From assembly GCA_040954595.2 (NCBI GenBank), contig CM082586.2, forward strand, positions 5,456,001-5,520,000: a stretch of 64,000 nt of DNA, in the 5' to 3' direction. Positions 1 through 13,626 of the stretch are shown in pieces (position 1 is the stretch's first letter; every line of letters starts with the position of its first letter). Under the pieces are notes generated by a model that was given only the letters and a program-made list of their open reading frames with translations, did not search any database and was not told the DNA's origin. The position numbers and the translations under genes are program-made. This stretch comes from Balanoglossus misakiensis (taxonomy: Eukaryota > Hemichordata).

Positions 1-792
1 ACAATAAAACATCGTATCATTTCTTTCAAAATTAGATATCTGAATTCTTCTCTACTACAAGCGCTGCTAATCAATACAGGGACACTGAACTAGTTTTCAT
101 AAAAGACTGTTGAAGAAATACCATCATCTCTAATTTATGTGATTTAATGTATCGCACAGCAGTGTGTTCGAATTTTTTAAATGCCAGACCATCACCGGTC
201 AATCAGAGTTTCAACAACTGCCTGGACTTTAACTCGCTGATTTGCATGTTTAAACAAAAGTCAGCCAAACTTCTGACTTTCACACGATTGGAGTGGTGCC
301 ATCTATTCACTTCAGGCGAACGTCTTGAAAGAAAAAAATAACCTTCGTTTGACCCTATTGTTGGCTTTTTGTAGTCGAATACAAAGGAGTGGCTGTGCTT
401 GGAATAGTGGGCTCTTGTCGACAAAATACTACATGTACCTGTATGAACAAGAACATGTTATAGGACCACTGTTCTCCCCAGGAATTTCTGATGGAATATC
501 GGCTAATTTACATAACATTATAATCAAAGTTATGATAACGAGTTTCAATTGTTTTTTTCAAATTAAAGGGTATTGGCCAATGCCCTTTAATTGTTCTGGG
601 AGAATACTACATGGTTAGGCAATCACTCCTGAAGTCATTGCTTAACCATATAACCTCACATAATGCTCTGCACAACATGTCAAATTACAAGTCTACCCAA
701 CCTAAACTACCAATGGAATGTCCCACCCTCCACAGTAAACTTTACTGGGTAGGCTCCACCTCAAACATTATGAGGGGGGTTCAACAACTTAC
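1..792. other. No gene seen; likely MBOAT intron
   Basis: No exon with good splice sites and recognisable protein was found on either strand. By position this is intron 2 of the minus-strand MBOAT gene, whose later exons should lie beyond the left edge. Confidence 0.4.
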
Positions 793-3243
793 CACGTGTA
801 GGAGTACCATCCTATGTAAAGGCCGAACGACGTCGCGAATATGTGCCTGGTTCTTGGGGAGACTTTATGAGGGTGGAGGACCGTCCGGAAAACCACGGCT
901 AGGATGAGACTGGACACTTGGAAAAAGGCAAAATTGATCTGCAAGAGTGGATAACAGAAACAAGAGTTGTTTTAATGGAATTAAGCTTACATCATATGTA
1001 TCTTTGGCCATTACAGGCTGACAAACTAAAAAAAAAAATTGAATAAAATCTTGATGGTGAGAATATGTAGAATGAAACAGATGTCATTTATTCCTTTACT
1101 CACTGTATCTTTTCTTGTGTAAGTGGTAATCATTAATACTCAGTCATTTCACTGATAAATTGAAGAGAATTATTAAATTCACAATGGCATGTACAGAGGT
1201 CTTGTTGAAGGACCAGCCTCGGAAACAACATAGCAACTGATTCGCAACTATTCAGACAAAGTTGTCCTAAGTATTTATGTATGTTGCAGATTACATGACT
1301 GAAAACTAAGGTGGCATAACCAGTGCCACTCCTATAACAACCATGCCAGTCGTAAACTACCAAGTTCAAAGGTCATCCTAGCAATAAAGTCCTGTAAAGG
1401 ACAACACACCAATAAATTTGGAACAAAAAGAAATCTTTGAAATTTACATGAATGTCTAGTCGCCGAAACAAAAAGTTTAAGAAATCAAAGGTCACTGTCA
1501 ATTGTACTGTTTTGATGCACTCCTATAAAACTACATGATCAATATGTAAAACTAAAACCTATTTGTCTACTTGCATAATCACTGCCCAAGACATGACCTA
1601 TATCGATGCTACTTGTAATGTAATGGTGCTGTGAATGTCAGTCAAAAGACCATGTGAATATATTACTCATTACTGGTAGTGTTGTTGTCGAATAAGAGCA
1701 TTTTTATTTTGTTGTAAAGTGAATTTCCAACCAACTGATTAATTTATGCAAAGGGTCAGATGGGAACTAAATATTCTGTGAGTAAATATTTGTTACTGGA
1801 AATCTCCAACAAACCATGTCAAACATTTGCATAAAATTAAACCAGGCAACACTAATTTATTAAAAACCATGGTTTGTTTCTCTGATAAATAAGAATACAC
1901 CCCAAAAAGATTATTATTAATCATAAAATTGTTTGCTAAAGGATATCCTATTAAAAGAAATAAATTCAATATTGCCAAAAGTTGTTACATTATGATATAA
2001 TTCAGTCATAAAGGTCATCTGAAGATGATTACATCATTTTAATGGGATGATTTCAATGTTCAAACACTGATTTCAAAACTAATGACGTTAACATTAGTCC
2101 TACAAATTATGTCATCATTGATGTCTCTATCATTCATGTATCCAGACACCGACGAATCTCGCTTTGAATGTGAAGAGTTCATTTGATATAATGGTCAACT
2201 ACCTTCGAAACATTAACCCCACTAGCTAAATAATGACCCTAAATGCAAACACAGTCTCATAGATAGCTGTTAAAGTTGGCTGGTGACATGACAGGTCGCT
2301 TTGATAGCGAACAGTCCATCCATGCAAACGCTTTTCCCCAAGGACACCAATAAAATAAATTGTCTGTAGCGACTGTCAGTTAAAAGTGAAATACAACCCA
2401 CATATATTTCGGACTCGTTTGTCAAAGATCACAGAAATACCATCCATCCATCTGCCACACTCCCTCTTACTTGTAGCTCTGCAAGTCATCGCCGCAAGAC
2501 ACACAGCCCTAGGCCCTGCCACGCAGAGCTACCATGTTATTACATGTATATTACAATGTAAAGCGATCCACGCGTTGTCATCTCTCAAATTTACTTCAAA
2601 CAAGGGAGGGGCACTAATCAGTATGCGTTTTGCAGTGAGACATCGGCACGCTTATAACAAATTCTGTGTCAAATTTCTTGCAGTTTATGTGTCAATGATT
2701 ATTCTTATACGCGACAGTGCAGTGGCATCCTAGTCCTTCACTTGCGATCACTTCCTGTCTCAATGTTATCGACAACGCCTTTATTGACGTGACGCACGTG
2801 TATGGAGATGCGCTACGCAAAAGTTTGTTGACCCTGGGCACGACACTGGCAATGTACGTGTTAGATCCGAAACATAGCGCATTTCACACAAACGCATTCA
2901 CTAATTGTGCGGAATTGGTAACTGCGTGATGATGTGAATGATATCGGCATAAACATTTCCCTTCCAAAGCTCCCTAATCACCGAGATCGAAAACATCGCT
3001 TGTTGCTTAGGATTTGCAATGTTATTTTCTGTTTACATCGCTGACCCGGTCAATCACCGCTGCTATGTATTCTAGGTGTGTCACCTTGATCGGATCGCGA
3101 CGAAAATCAGCAACTGTCTCACAATTCATTCGGATGTTCTCTTTCATTCGAGTATAAGGCAGAGCATTTCCGCTTACCTGATCCGTCGGCAATCCCGTTT
3201 TTCGGGACGCAAGTTGAAGTAACGACCACAGTCCGGGCGCCAT
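793..3243 (-). CDS. MBOAT1: MBOAT1/2-type lysophospholipid acyltransferase, 5' part
   Basis: Two coding exons are visible: exon 1 3243..3178 (22 codons, donor CAG|GTAAGC) and exon 2 938..793 (acceptor TTGCAG, donor TG|GTAAGT). They join in frame. The second reads INFAFFQVSSLILAVVFR, followed by TRHIFATSFGLYIGWYS, which aligns with the N-terminal membrane segments of MBOAT1/MBOAT2 (human VNFVVCQLVAL... and ...FGIYF..FGWYS, from memory). The family is membrane-bound O-acyltransferases that reacylate lysophospholipids in the endoplasmic reticulum. The catalytic Asn/His exons are off the left edge. An in-frame ATG at 3264 could add seven residues. The gene lies head-to-head with E2F, as MBOAT1 does with E2F3 in human, which favours MBOAT1/2 over other MBOATs. 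MBOAT1 and MBOAT2 cannot be separated here. Confidence 0.77.
939..3177 (-). other. MBOAT intron 1
   Basis: This is the 2.2-kb intron between the two recognised MBOAT exons. I see no further exon, RNA gene or clear repeat in it. The part near 2400-3150 is somewhat richer in CpG and may belong to the promoter region of the divergent pair. Confidence 0.5.
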
Positions 3244-3264
3244 GTTGGGTGGTTTGGTCACCAA

Positions 3265-4048
3265 CTGATCGTACGATATGCTATGTCCTGATTGGTTGAT
3301 TGTGACCTGAAAATTAGCATCTTCTTTAAAAAAAACATTTTAACTATTGACGCTTCTTCGGCGTACATTCCACCATAAAGCGGCACCATTCATTATTATT
3401 TATTGATCTTGTGTCAAAATATATCACTCAAGAAATCACAAACTATGTACATGTACGTTTAAAATCAGTTTCTATGTTGTAGGAAATCCGGCAACAGGTA
3501 ACGACCTGGCCGCTCTGCTGTCTCCAGCGGAATCAATGTTTTTCAGAGAGACTTGACAGTAAAGAGAAGGAAATACAATAATTCAGAAAGCTTGCTAACA
3601 ATTACTAGTATTGAATCTGGTATGACGCCATCACTTTGATCGACGTGTCTTTGTTTTTGTTTGTTCCGCCATTGAATATGTATATTTCACATTTAAAATA
3701 TACATGTGCTGGGGCCGGGCAAATTTGCCGGGTATTCCGCACGTGACCGAAGCTGGCGGGAAATATGATTTCGCGCGCTTTCACACTTCAAAAGTTTAGA
3801 CAACCCGAGTTGATTGCAGCTGCTTGGTGTCTAGCTATTCTCTCTGTCGACATCTGTTTAAATCCTGTGCCATCCTCACCCAATCGAAGGCTGCCTCTAC
3901 CCAAATCCACTGCTGCTAAGAAGCTGGTATTCTAGTCTGCCATCCTCGGTGGTTATTTCATGAATGGTGTTCCGATTTTGCTCGAAATTCCGGACATTTT
4001 CATTGTAAACAATCGCTATCGTCCTCTGACAGCTGGAAAAAGTTCACT
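3265..4048. promoter_or_regulatory. Bidirectional promoter region, MBOAT / E2F
   Basis: The start codons of two divergent genes are about 0.8 kb apart. The spacer holds a CACGTG E-box (3740-3745), a GGCGGGAAA site (3755-3763), a TTTCGCGC site (3769-3776) and a 12-bp palindrome GGCAAATTTGCC (3718-3729). Transcription starts are not determined; promoter function is inferred from position and motifs. Confidence 0.6.
3740..3776. promoter_or_regulatory. E-box plus paired E2F-type sites
   Basis: CACGTG is followed within 40 bp by GGCGGGAAA and TTTCGCGC. The last two match the E2F/DP consensus TTTSSCGC in opposite orientations. They sit about 0.27 kb upstream of the E2F start codon, so the E2F product could regulate its own gene, as known for vertebrate E2F1-3. 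Autoregulation is inference. Confidence 0.55.
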
Positions 4049-7000
4049 ATGCCAAGAGGCCAGTCCCTCCAAGCAGTTCGCCGTGTTGCAGTACCAACCT
4101 CCGTTCCGATTCAAAAGAGGCCGCCTGCAACTACAGTGGTGACTAACTACAGACAGGTTTCTGGAATTCTTGCACAGGGGATAACACAAGTTCAAGACTC
4201 TGTAACTTTGGTGCAAAAAACAAAGACCCTGCAACAACAAGAACTTCTAACGCAGATCGGCTGCACCCCCGACTTGCAAACAAAGGTCATCAAACCACTC
4301 ATAGGTCGACCGCCTCAGGTACGTATTATTTTGCTTGCAAAACCTTGAAAGTAAAATATACTCGCAGAACACGAGTAAAATTGAAATGAACATAGAGTTA
4401 CCATAACTTTGTCCAACTTGAAATGGGATCCAATATGGAGCATCTATTTCACTTTCATATGATATAATCGATTTCAGAACTTCTGGAGCCGTCAAAAATA
4501 ATCGGCGTTTCAAGTAATCTCCCTCAAATTATCATCCTGGGCTAGATTTTTAAACGTCTTACCCCGATCCCTTTAAAAATGCAAATGTTTTACGTTTTAA
4601 AAAACTTGTGGAAATTTAAAACTTGCTGTGACATGCCCTGGCCACAGAAACTGGACCCCTCTTTGTCCCAATTCTTTGTTTTGAGGCTCTCTTCATACAT
4701 GCATGTTTTGTGTCGCCGATTTTAATGTCTAAATTAATCCATTTCATTTTCCCAACCAGATTTTATCCATATTTTGGTTTTACGTTAGTAAAAATCGCGA
4801 CGCGATCGCTGTTTTCCCTCGAAAAGTCGACTCATGTCCGGACTTGCTCGTTTAAAGAGTCTGTCCGTACATGCTGTAATTCCGCGCCGGTTGTTTATTC
4901 TGACGCAGTTATCTGGAGTGAGGGTCCAAACAAAGGGGGTACAGGCCGCGAAATGTTGCTTTGCCCCGCCCTGTTGCCACTCGTGTTGACAAAACCACGT
5001 TGCAAAATCAAATCAGGGAGGAAGGGCCTATGGAAAAACCGCAAGAGTTTCCCGCGGTATGCTAATGAGTATCCCATAAAACAATTGGGAAAATGAACTT
5101 GTTACAGTTACTATGGCCAAGTGAATTGTTCCCATTGATAACCTGTTGGGTTTTAAACTCACTCTTATGAAATCTGTTTGAAAGGACGTTTTTTTGGGCA
5201 TTTATTTTCAAGGACAAATATAACATTTCTTGACCACTATATCCTGCAGAGTAGACTTTTCTGTACCCATGTAAGATTAATAATTCAAAGAGCAACTACA
5301 CTTAATTAAAGTTTTAATTTTAGAAATACTAAAAATCCCAACACTCAAATTGACAAAGTGAAATGCAGTACAGTGAAACATACGGCACTTTTTTTTAGTT
5401 TACTGGAAAAGTAGGTACAGAGATTAAAAAGATTTCACCCATAGACAGGTTTGCATTGATAAAACCAGGTTGCCAGGGACGATGATTGTTCAAGTTGCAT
5501 GATTTCGTATTCATGTCCTATTGCCCAAATCAATCCATCTTACATAATTATCTTTGCAAGGTCTTTTGTAATAGGGATGTATCTCCCCTCAAGCATCAAT
5601 ATCCATCAGTTGATCCTGACATGTGGTGTAATATACACAACACAGCACCTTTTCAATGTAATATACATTGTCCGTATGTAGATTTCTTGTCGTATTGTAA
5701 TATTCTCATCTTCCTCTGCATAAGGAAATGTTTCAGTCAAAAATACTAATTTATATTTTCATATGCGAACTGTGACACCTCAATAAAATATCTCCCCATG
5801 TGGAACGTGCACTCCATTCTTGTGCGCCGTTGATTGGCTGTTCCGTTGGAGGTCATTTCCCCTATCAGTAATGGTTTGACCCTGTGATCTGACATCATCT
5901 CCTGTTTCAGCAGTGGTTTCCATAAAACTGTCACTCTGTGCTCCACTGAGATAAAAAAGGGATGATGAAGTAAGGAGGTATTTGTATTGATCCCTTGCAC
6001 GGCTACCCCTCTTACAAGTAACCCACCCCCCTCGTAGATTTATGACGTACACTGTTAATTTACGCATTTGACTTTCAAGGGCACTGGGGGAAAATAACAG
6101 CAACTGCATCAAAATAGGATGCAGCAGAAATGAACACATGTTAGATGCTGCTATATCTGATCGCAAATAAAAGATCACTGCAGACATATAATCAACATGA
6201 ACCTGAGATTAAAACCCCATCTTGGTAAAAAAGAAGCAGGTTTTTCACCATTGGCTGCAGCGATGTTATACCAAACGAAACAATCAATGTGTTGATTTTT
6301 TTTCTTTCTGATTTGCAGGCAAAACGAAAACTAGACCTGGATGTGACGGCGGCCATGTTAGATGAGGGCTTTAAGAGTCCAAGGGGGAGTCGCAAGAAGC
6401 CAAGACCCAGCCCCAGGGGAGCAGGTAAGCAGCCCGGCACTTCCAGATATAAATCAGGAGACAGGCTTTTCTGACGTCACGCCCCACACAATTAAATTAG
6501 ACCCCGGTAATCCTCTCAAGCCAGAGATCGGGAGATCAGTGCGTACATAGCTGCAGATCTATAGCCAGCATCTTCATTTCAATAACAGAGCAGAAATATT
6601 CCATGATTGTTGAAAGAAGACAATTTGGGAAGGGGGTAGAACAGGCAGACAATCTGGCGAGGCAGCGTTTTATAATTTGGTCACAAATAGCTTCATTGTC
6701 ATGTAAAATTTCACTCCGGCAATTTCACATTGAGGGAAAATGTGACCTACTGCTGGTGAAAATTGCATGTATTTGTGATAATTTGTTGATTATCAACGAA
6801 AGTGGGTATTTCATGTGTGGTTTGTCGCTTGTGAAATTAAGCGTTTAGAAGTAATCGTAGCCATTAATCTGCATGTGTTCTTTTTTTTTTTTTTCTCGCA
6901 GTACGTTCTCCCTCAGAGAGAACCAGATACGACACATCCCTCGGGTTGCTGACAAAGAAATTCGTCGGTTTACTTCGCAACGCCCCGGAGGGAGTTCTCG

Positions 7001-10000
7001 ATCTCAATTATGCCGCCGAAGTGCTGGAAGTGCAGAAGAGGCGCATCTACGACATCACGAATGTACTCGAAGGGATTAACCTCATTGCGAAGAAATCGAA
7101 AAATAATATAGAATGGAAGTAAGTTGATATTGCTGCATTTCTTAATTCTGTTGCTTTGTTAATTGATTTGCCTAGAAATAAACCAATTACGTATTGGACA
7201 CAAAGTTATGAAACCCACAGATTTTACTAATTGAGTTGGTTCACATGGATAAGAAATCTCATCTTGCTCTGTATGTAGATGAATTCAATTACACACAAGT
7301 TAGCCAGAGAAATGTCCGGATCATTCAACCATTGCAAACCAATACAATATGGTGATCACTTACGTGAGCGGATTGTCTTCAGAGATCCAGCACTCTGGTT
7401 CCAACAGTACTCCAAATCTCAGTGAGCCCAGAGGTTTTTGACAGGAAAAATTTCCCTGTACCCATGCTACGATGTTATATATACAAACTGGAAAATTAAA
7501 TGTCCTTGTTTTGAGCAAAACAAACATCTGCCAGGGCAAACAATTATAGTTCCTTATAAAAATGGCAATATTGTTGAAATTGTCCTTTAAAACAACATAT
7601 GGCGTTGCAAATTGACCGTATTGTTTTGCAGAGTGGTGACCATACTTGAGGTTGTGAAGGCTTCAGTTTAATATAAATGAGTTTATTTTCAGTAGAGAAA
7701 AAGAAAATCCATTTCTAAAGCTAGATTTATTGCAGACAAAATACAACCACAGGTTCTGAAGACAGTAAAGTGACCTTTTAGAAGTCTGACGAGTGGTCAG
7801 AAAGTCTAACCCCATTCATTGAACCGAATGACTGCACAGGCAATTTCTGCGAACCTGGCATTTTTAGAAGTCCTGTCTTTTGTCCTGCATGGCCTTTGAT
7901 CTCATTTATCTACGTACAGCCATCATGCCACTGTAAATAGAGACCCTTGTCCCTACCCTTTTAAAACCAGCAGAGACCATGGAATGCCTTTATTTATTGC
8001 TTCCTGTACTGAAGGTCTTCTGGAGGGTGAACCCTCCCCCAATACATTATTTAACACCCCCCCCCCCCCTATGTAACTATCCTTGGAGGAAGAGATTAAG
8101 GATGCGATGATCATTTTAACTAATATCTGATGGATTTTTCTTTTATTACAGGGGCTCGGGAAACTCGTTAGCATCAAAAGGTAGTGAAGGCAAAATAACC
8201 ACGGAAACAGTTGATTTACATTCTGGTGAGTGGATCAGCACGAAGAGTTGCAATTCCAGATAATTTATAATTCCTTCCCAATCACAGTTTGTGTAGTTTT
8301 GGAACATGTTTCTCACACACACAATTCCAGGAAGACTCACTCAGCCTTACATACCGTCTGGATAAAGACGCAATTATCAATTCATCTTGAATACCGATTT
8401 TATTCAATTTTTTTCTTCCCCAGAATTACTAGATCTTGAAGCCAAAGAAAATAGACTAGATGACCTAATCAAAAGCTGTACCCTTCAACTGAAAATGCTG
8501 ACAGAAGATGCAGGCAATGGCAGATATCCTTTCCATACATATTAAGCCCTTGCTCTGGCCTTGATACGTGAAATCCATCTCTAGCTTTTTTTTGCCTGGT
8601 TACTGTTCAATGTGGTGTAAATTTGCAATTCCTGTCAATATTTTGTGCACACAACATGTTTATTCCTTGACCATTCTTACGCATGCCTACGTAACTTATC
8701 AAGACATCAGGGGAATCAAAAGTTTTAACGAACAAACAGTCATTGCAATCAAAGCACCACCAGAGACCAGACTTGAAGTTCCTGACCCTACAGAGGTAAG
8801 TGTTTAGAAAATAATAATTTAGTGTTTACAAGACTCCAGTGAGCTTAAACCACTGTTACCGAGGTAACAACAGAAATGCGAGCAATGAGAGTCAGTTCAG
8901 TAGGACAGAACAAAACTGAGGAACCAAAAACACCCTTATGAGTCTATTTGCTGAATACAAACACACTTCTTTTTTCTTGTGTCCGACAGAGCATCCAAAT
9001 ATGGCTGAAGAGTACACGGGGCCCGATTGAAGTCTACTTGTGCCCGGAGGAGGCATCCGACAACGAAAGCAGTTGCAACAGCGGCAGTTGTTCCGAGTCG
9101 GACTCTGCAACATCATCACCGAACAGCTTTAAAGGTAAAGCTCCTAAGAAATTATTCAACCATGTTTCTCTCAGATGACCTCAATTTCGACATTCACAGA
9201 AATGTAGGTCAGGTTAGTCTTCTACGAAAGGGGATGTGTAATATCGGTCACTGAACTATAAACTTGTTCTTGCATTCATTCATTGATATTTTGTGTCTTT
9301 TGCCTAATTGAACTCAAAGTGTAATACGAATAGAATCCCCTCTCTCTAATTCTCAAGAAAAGTAATTATCTTGGGTGTGTCCAACCAGGCTTTTACTTGC
9401 ATGAAAACTACACCCCTTACTCGTCACAGTTGATAATTCCAAACAGTGTCCGCGTTTATTTGGCTACCGTAAATGTATGTGTAAACGACAATCAGCACTT
9501 GCTGGGAGAGTGGGTGTCTGTAAAGGAAATGGGTTCTTTGAATCTTGATAACCCTTTCACAATCAGCTGATTACCAGTGGAATGGGTAAATGTTTGACTG
9601 TGCTTTATGAAAAATATGACAATATGCCAGCCACTATTCAGAATTAAATCGGATTCGTGGATGAGTTTGATGTAGTTTTTCTTGTATACTTATGACTTTC
9701 TTTTATTGCCAAACTAGGTGACCCACCCCTGAAATCTGAGACCATCGACGAGGACGACATTTCACCTTTGAACTTAGAAAAAAGCCTCCTGTTACAAACG
9801 GAGGACCAGCATGCGAGTCAAGACGACATTGACATGCCGTTTGTGCAACTCTCTCCTCCAATTTTGGAGGACGACTACCCGTTCTCATTGGCTGATCACG
9901 AAGGACTGATGGATCTCTTTGACGCCTACGATTTGTGGGGCGGCGGCGGCGATCAGGCTGCGGCGGGAGCTGCATCGGATGGCAGTGTCATTAACGTCGA

Positions 10001-10019
10001 CGGTCCCAAGGTGCAGTAA
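4049..10019 (+). CDS. E2F3: E2F1/2/3-type transcription factor
   Basis: Eight coding exons: 4049-4318, 6319-6424, 6902-7118, 8152-8225, 8424-8523, 8681-8795, 8990-9134, 9718-10019; joined protein 442 aa. Residues 92-97 (KRKLDL) are the cyclin A-binding RxL motif of E2F1-3. Residues about 128-200 are the winged-helix DNA-binding domain, containing [15 protein letters not shown] and [13 protein letters not shown]. Then follow the DP-dimerisation leucine-rich stretch and the marked box ([34 protein letters not shown]). A pRB-binding motif near residues 394-415 ends in MDLFDAYDL. The protein pairs with DP in the nucleus to control S-phase genes. The RxL and RB motifs place it with the activator group, so it probably predates the vertebrate E2F1/2/3 split; the symbol is nearest-match only. 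Exons 5 and 6 are separated by an AT-AC intron. The upstream start choice is the weakest point. Confidence 0.96.
4319..6318 (+). other. E2F intron 1
   Basis: A 2.0-kb GT-AG intron. No other exon or element was recognised in it. Confidence 0.6.
7119..8151 (+). other. E2F intron 3
   Basis: A 1.0-kb intron between the DNA-binding exon and the short exon 4. It has a C run near 8058-8070 and no recognised gene. Confidence 0.6.
8524..8680 (+). other. U12-type AT-AC intron of E2F
   Basis: The intron starts ATATCCTTT and ends TTAC. Ten bases before its end is the branch adenosine of TTCCTTGAC (8663-8671). These are the full consensus signals of the minor spliceosome. No GT donor near 8523 keeps the frame. 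The AT-AC join gives ...[14 protein letters not shown], matching the E2F marked box. Confidence 0.93.
9135..9717 (+). other. E2F intron 7
   Basis: A 0.58-kb intron before the last coding exon. Nothing else was recognised in it. Confidence 0.6.
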
Positions 10020-11575
10020 GGATACTACTATTGGTGTGTGTTTTTCGACTGGTTTCATCCAAGCTTTTTTTTCTGCACATCTGGGAGAGGCGGGTTGTTC
10101 CGGATGAAGTATGGAATGCATTACAGAAGACGGGCGAGCAATACAGGTGCTTTTCTGCACACAAGAGCTACTATCCCTAGTGCATTTTCGTTCCTCGTGG
10201 GGTACATGTATTTTGGTACAACATTTTCTAAGCAAAAGTACTAGCTTCTGGTCAAGATGTGGTTTTGGTTGTGAAGAAAGATTTTTACTTTCTGTTGTGC
10301 GTGTTTATCCCATGCTGGAAGAAAATACCCCTGACTCAGTAACATGAAACAATGTCAAATGGGGTCATAAGTACCCACGAATTGAAATGTGAAAGTGTAG
10401 TTTAATTGGAAGGAAATAAGGTATGTACCTGTAGTATGTAAATTTTGAGAAAAAGTACATGCACATTTCTGTTGTTGGAAATTATTTCTGAAAAATGTTA
10501 ATCCTTGTTTTCTACATTGATGGAGCAGTCAGAAATAAGCTATGTAATAAAAATATTCTATTTACAGCAAAAAATCTAATAAGTCATTGAAAAAAAATTG
10601 TTTAAATCTTTTTTTAAATGTGAAAACTGTTCTTGGACTGAGAAAGTGTGTGCCTATCTATTTGTGTTTCAAAATACTGTAATTTTATGATCTGAAATAA
10701 ATTCTTGCCAGCAATGTTGTGATCTACAAAATACTGCAATATATTAAAGTCGTAAACTTTTCATCAACAATTAGCAAATGAAGAGGGTTCCCTAGCTTTT
10801 AGCAGCTGTGACTATCCCAGAATGCATCTGTTTAGTGGGGCAAATATTTGGGGCCATGGCCAGGGTAACATACGTATTCTAAGTCAATGGATATTCAGAA
10901 GTTTATGATGAATCCAGTAATTCAGACTTGAATTTATCTTGGGTTTTGAGACTCTTGTTGGGAAACACTTTATTTATTTAACCCCTGCACAAAGAAATCT
11001 TTTGTGATATTGTCGTTTAGAATTTATGTTGTTACATAGGCAGAAAATTACTGCAATAAGTCTTGCAGCTTAAAATACTTATTTTGCCCAGTTGGCAAGT
11101 TATAGAGTGTATTTGTACAAAGTGTAAAAAGGAGCAACAGTTTCACTTACCTCCCCTGCATTTTTGATATCTGTGGAATAATCCAGGCTCTTGCTGTGCA
11201 CTACCTGAGCTTGGATTGTTCCATTGGGAAATGTTAGGGGTGGGAAGAATGGAACTGATGGGCATGGCAAGTGCTATGTTGTAGCAGGCGCTGTTTTTTT
11301 GTTCTGAAAGTTTTGTTTTCCTTTGCTATTTAACATTATATTCATGTTATTATTAAAAAACTATATTGGAGAGAAAAATATATAAGAAAGTTATGTTTTT
11401 GATTAAATGTAGTTGAACTTTTAGAGTAAAATATTAAAGTCTGCTTGTTCTTTTATCATAAGTTAAAAAACACGGAAACAGCATTCCCGTTTTAAAATTG
11501 TAAATTCCATATCTTGATACAGTATGCCTTGTAGGTTTATGAAATATTCAATAAAAGATAATAAAAACTCTCAAA
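10020..11575 (+). other. E2F 3' untranslated region (inferred)
   Basis: AT-rich sequence after the E2F stop codon with several AATAAA-like hexamers; the last is at 11550-11555. No coding gene was seen. The 3' end is inferred, and a shorter form ending after the hexamer near 10696 is possible. Confidence 0.5.
11550..11555 (+). terminator. Candidate E2F poly(A) signal
   Basis: AATAAA on the plus strand about 60 bp before an AATAAA on the minus strand, so the E2F and ADAT2 transcripts would end almost tail-to-tail. Confidence 0.4.
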
Positions 11576-11608
11576 TTGTCTTCAGTGTTGTGTCCTTTCA
11601 GAAATGTG

Positions 11609-11614
11609 TTTATT
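11609..11614 (-). terminator. Candidate ADAT2 poly(A) signal
   Basis: TTTATT on the plus strand, that is AATAAA on the minus strand, about 280 bp after the ADAT2 stop codon. Confidence 0.4.
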
Positions 11615-11890
11615 ATCACAACTATTTGCTGCTGAACAAATCTTCACCCGTACTCAATGTGGACAGTCGCCAGTCAAAATGCCTGACTGAACACGACCTG
11701 GGACCCATGTGTACAGTTTGTAAATGCCACAAATACATTTACATGCAATATGCTAAGGGCTGTGTCTGGCTGTCACAAATCATTTAAATCACTCTGACTT
11801 CTGAATATCATGGGAGGGAATTTTAAAGTCATGATTTCCACTGGTGAATTACTGCAATTCCATTTTCCAGTATAGTGCAGAGTACATTCG

Positions 11891-13396
<1,506 letters not shown>

Positions 13397-13626
13397 GCTT
13401 GTTTGTTATGGTCGGGCTAATGCAAGAAGCAAATCTATTGGTTCCTTTGGATGCGTTACCGCTTGGTGTCGATGAATCACAAGTACGGAGACAAATCAAC
13501 TTGTATGCTGGTACTTCCGGGTTAGAGGTCACAGGTCAATCACAACAAGGAAGTAGAGAATCCTTACTGATTGTACTCATCCACGTCTAAAAAACGTTGT
13601 TCCTGACTTAAGGGGACGTCAAAAAC
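13397..13626. promoter_or_regulatory. Bidirectional promoter, ADAT2 / BLOC1S5
   Basis: A 230-bp spacer between divergent start codons. It contains ACTTCCGGGT at 13513-13522, the reverse of the ETS/GABP core CCGGAAGT. Promoter role is inferred from position. Confidence 0.6.
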
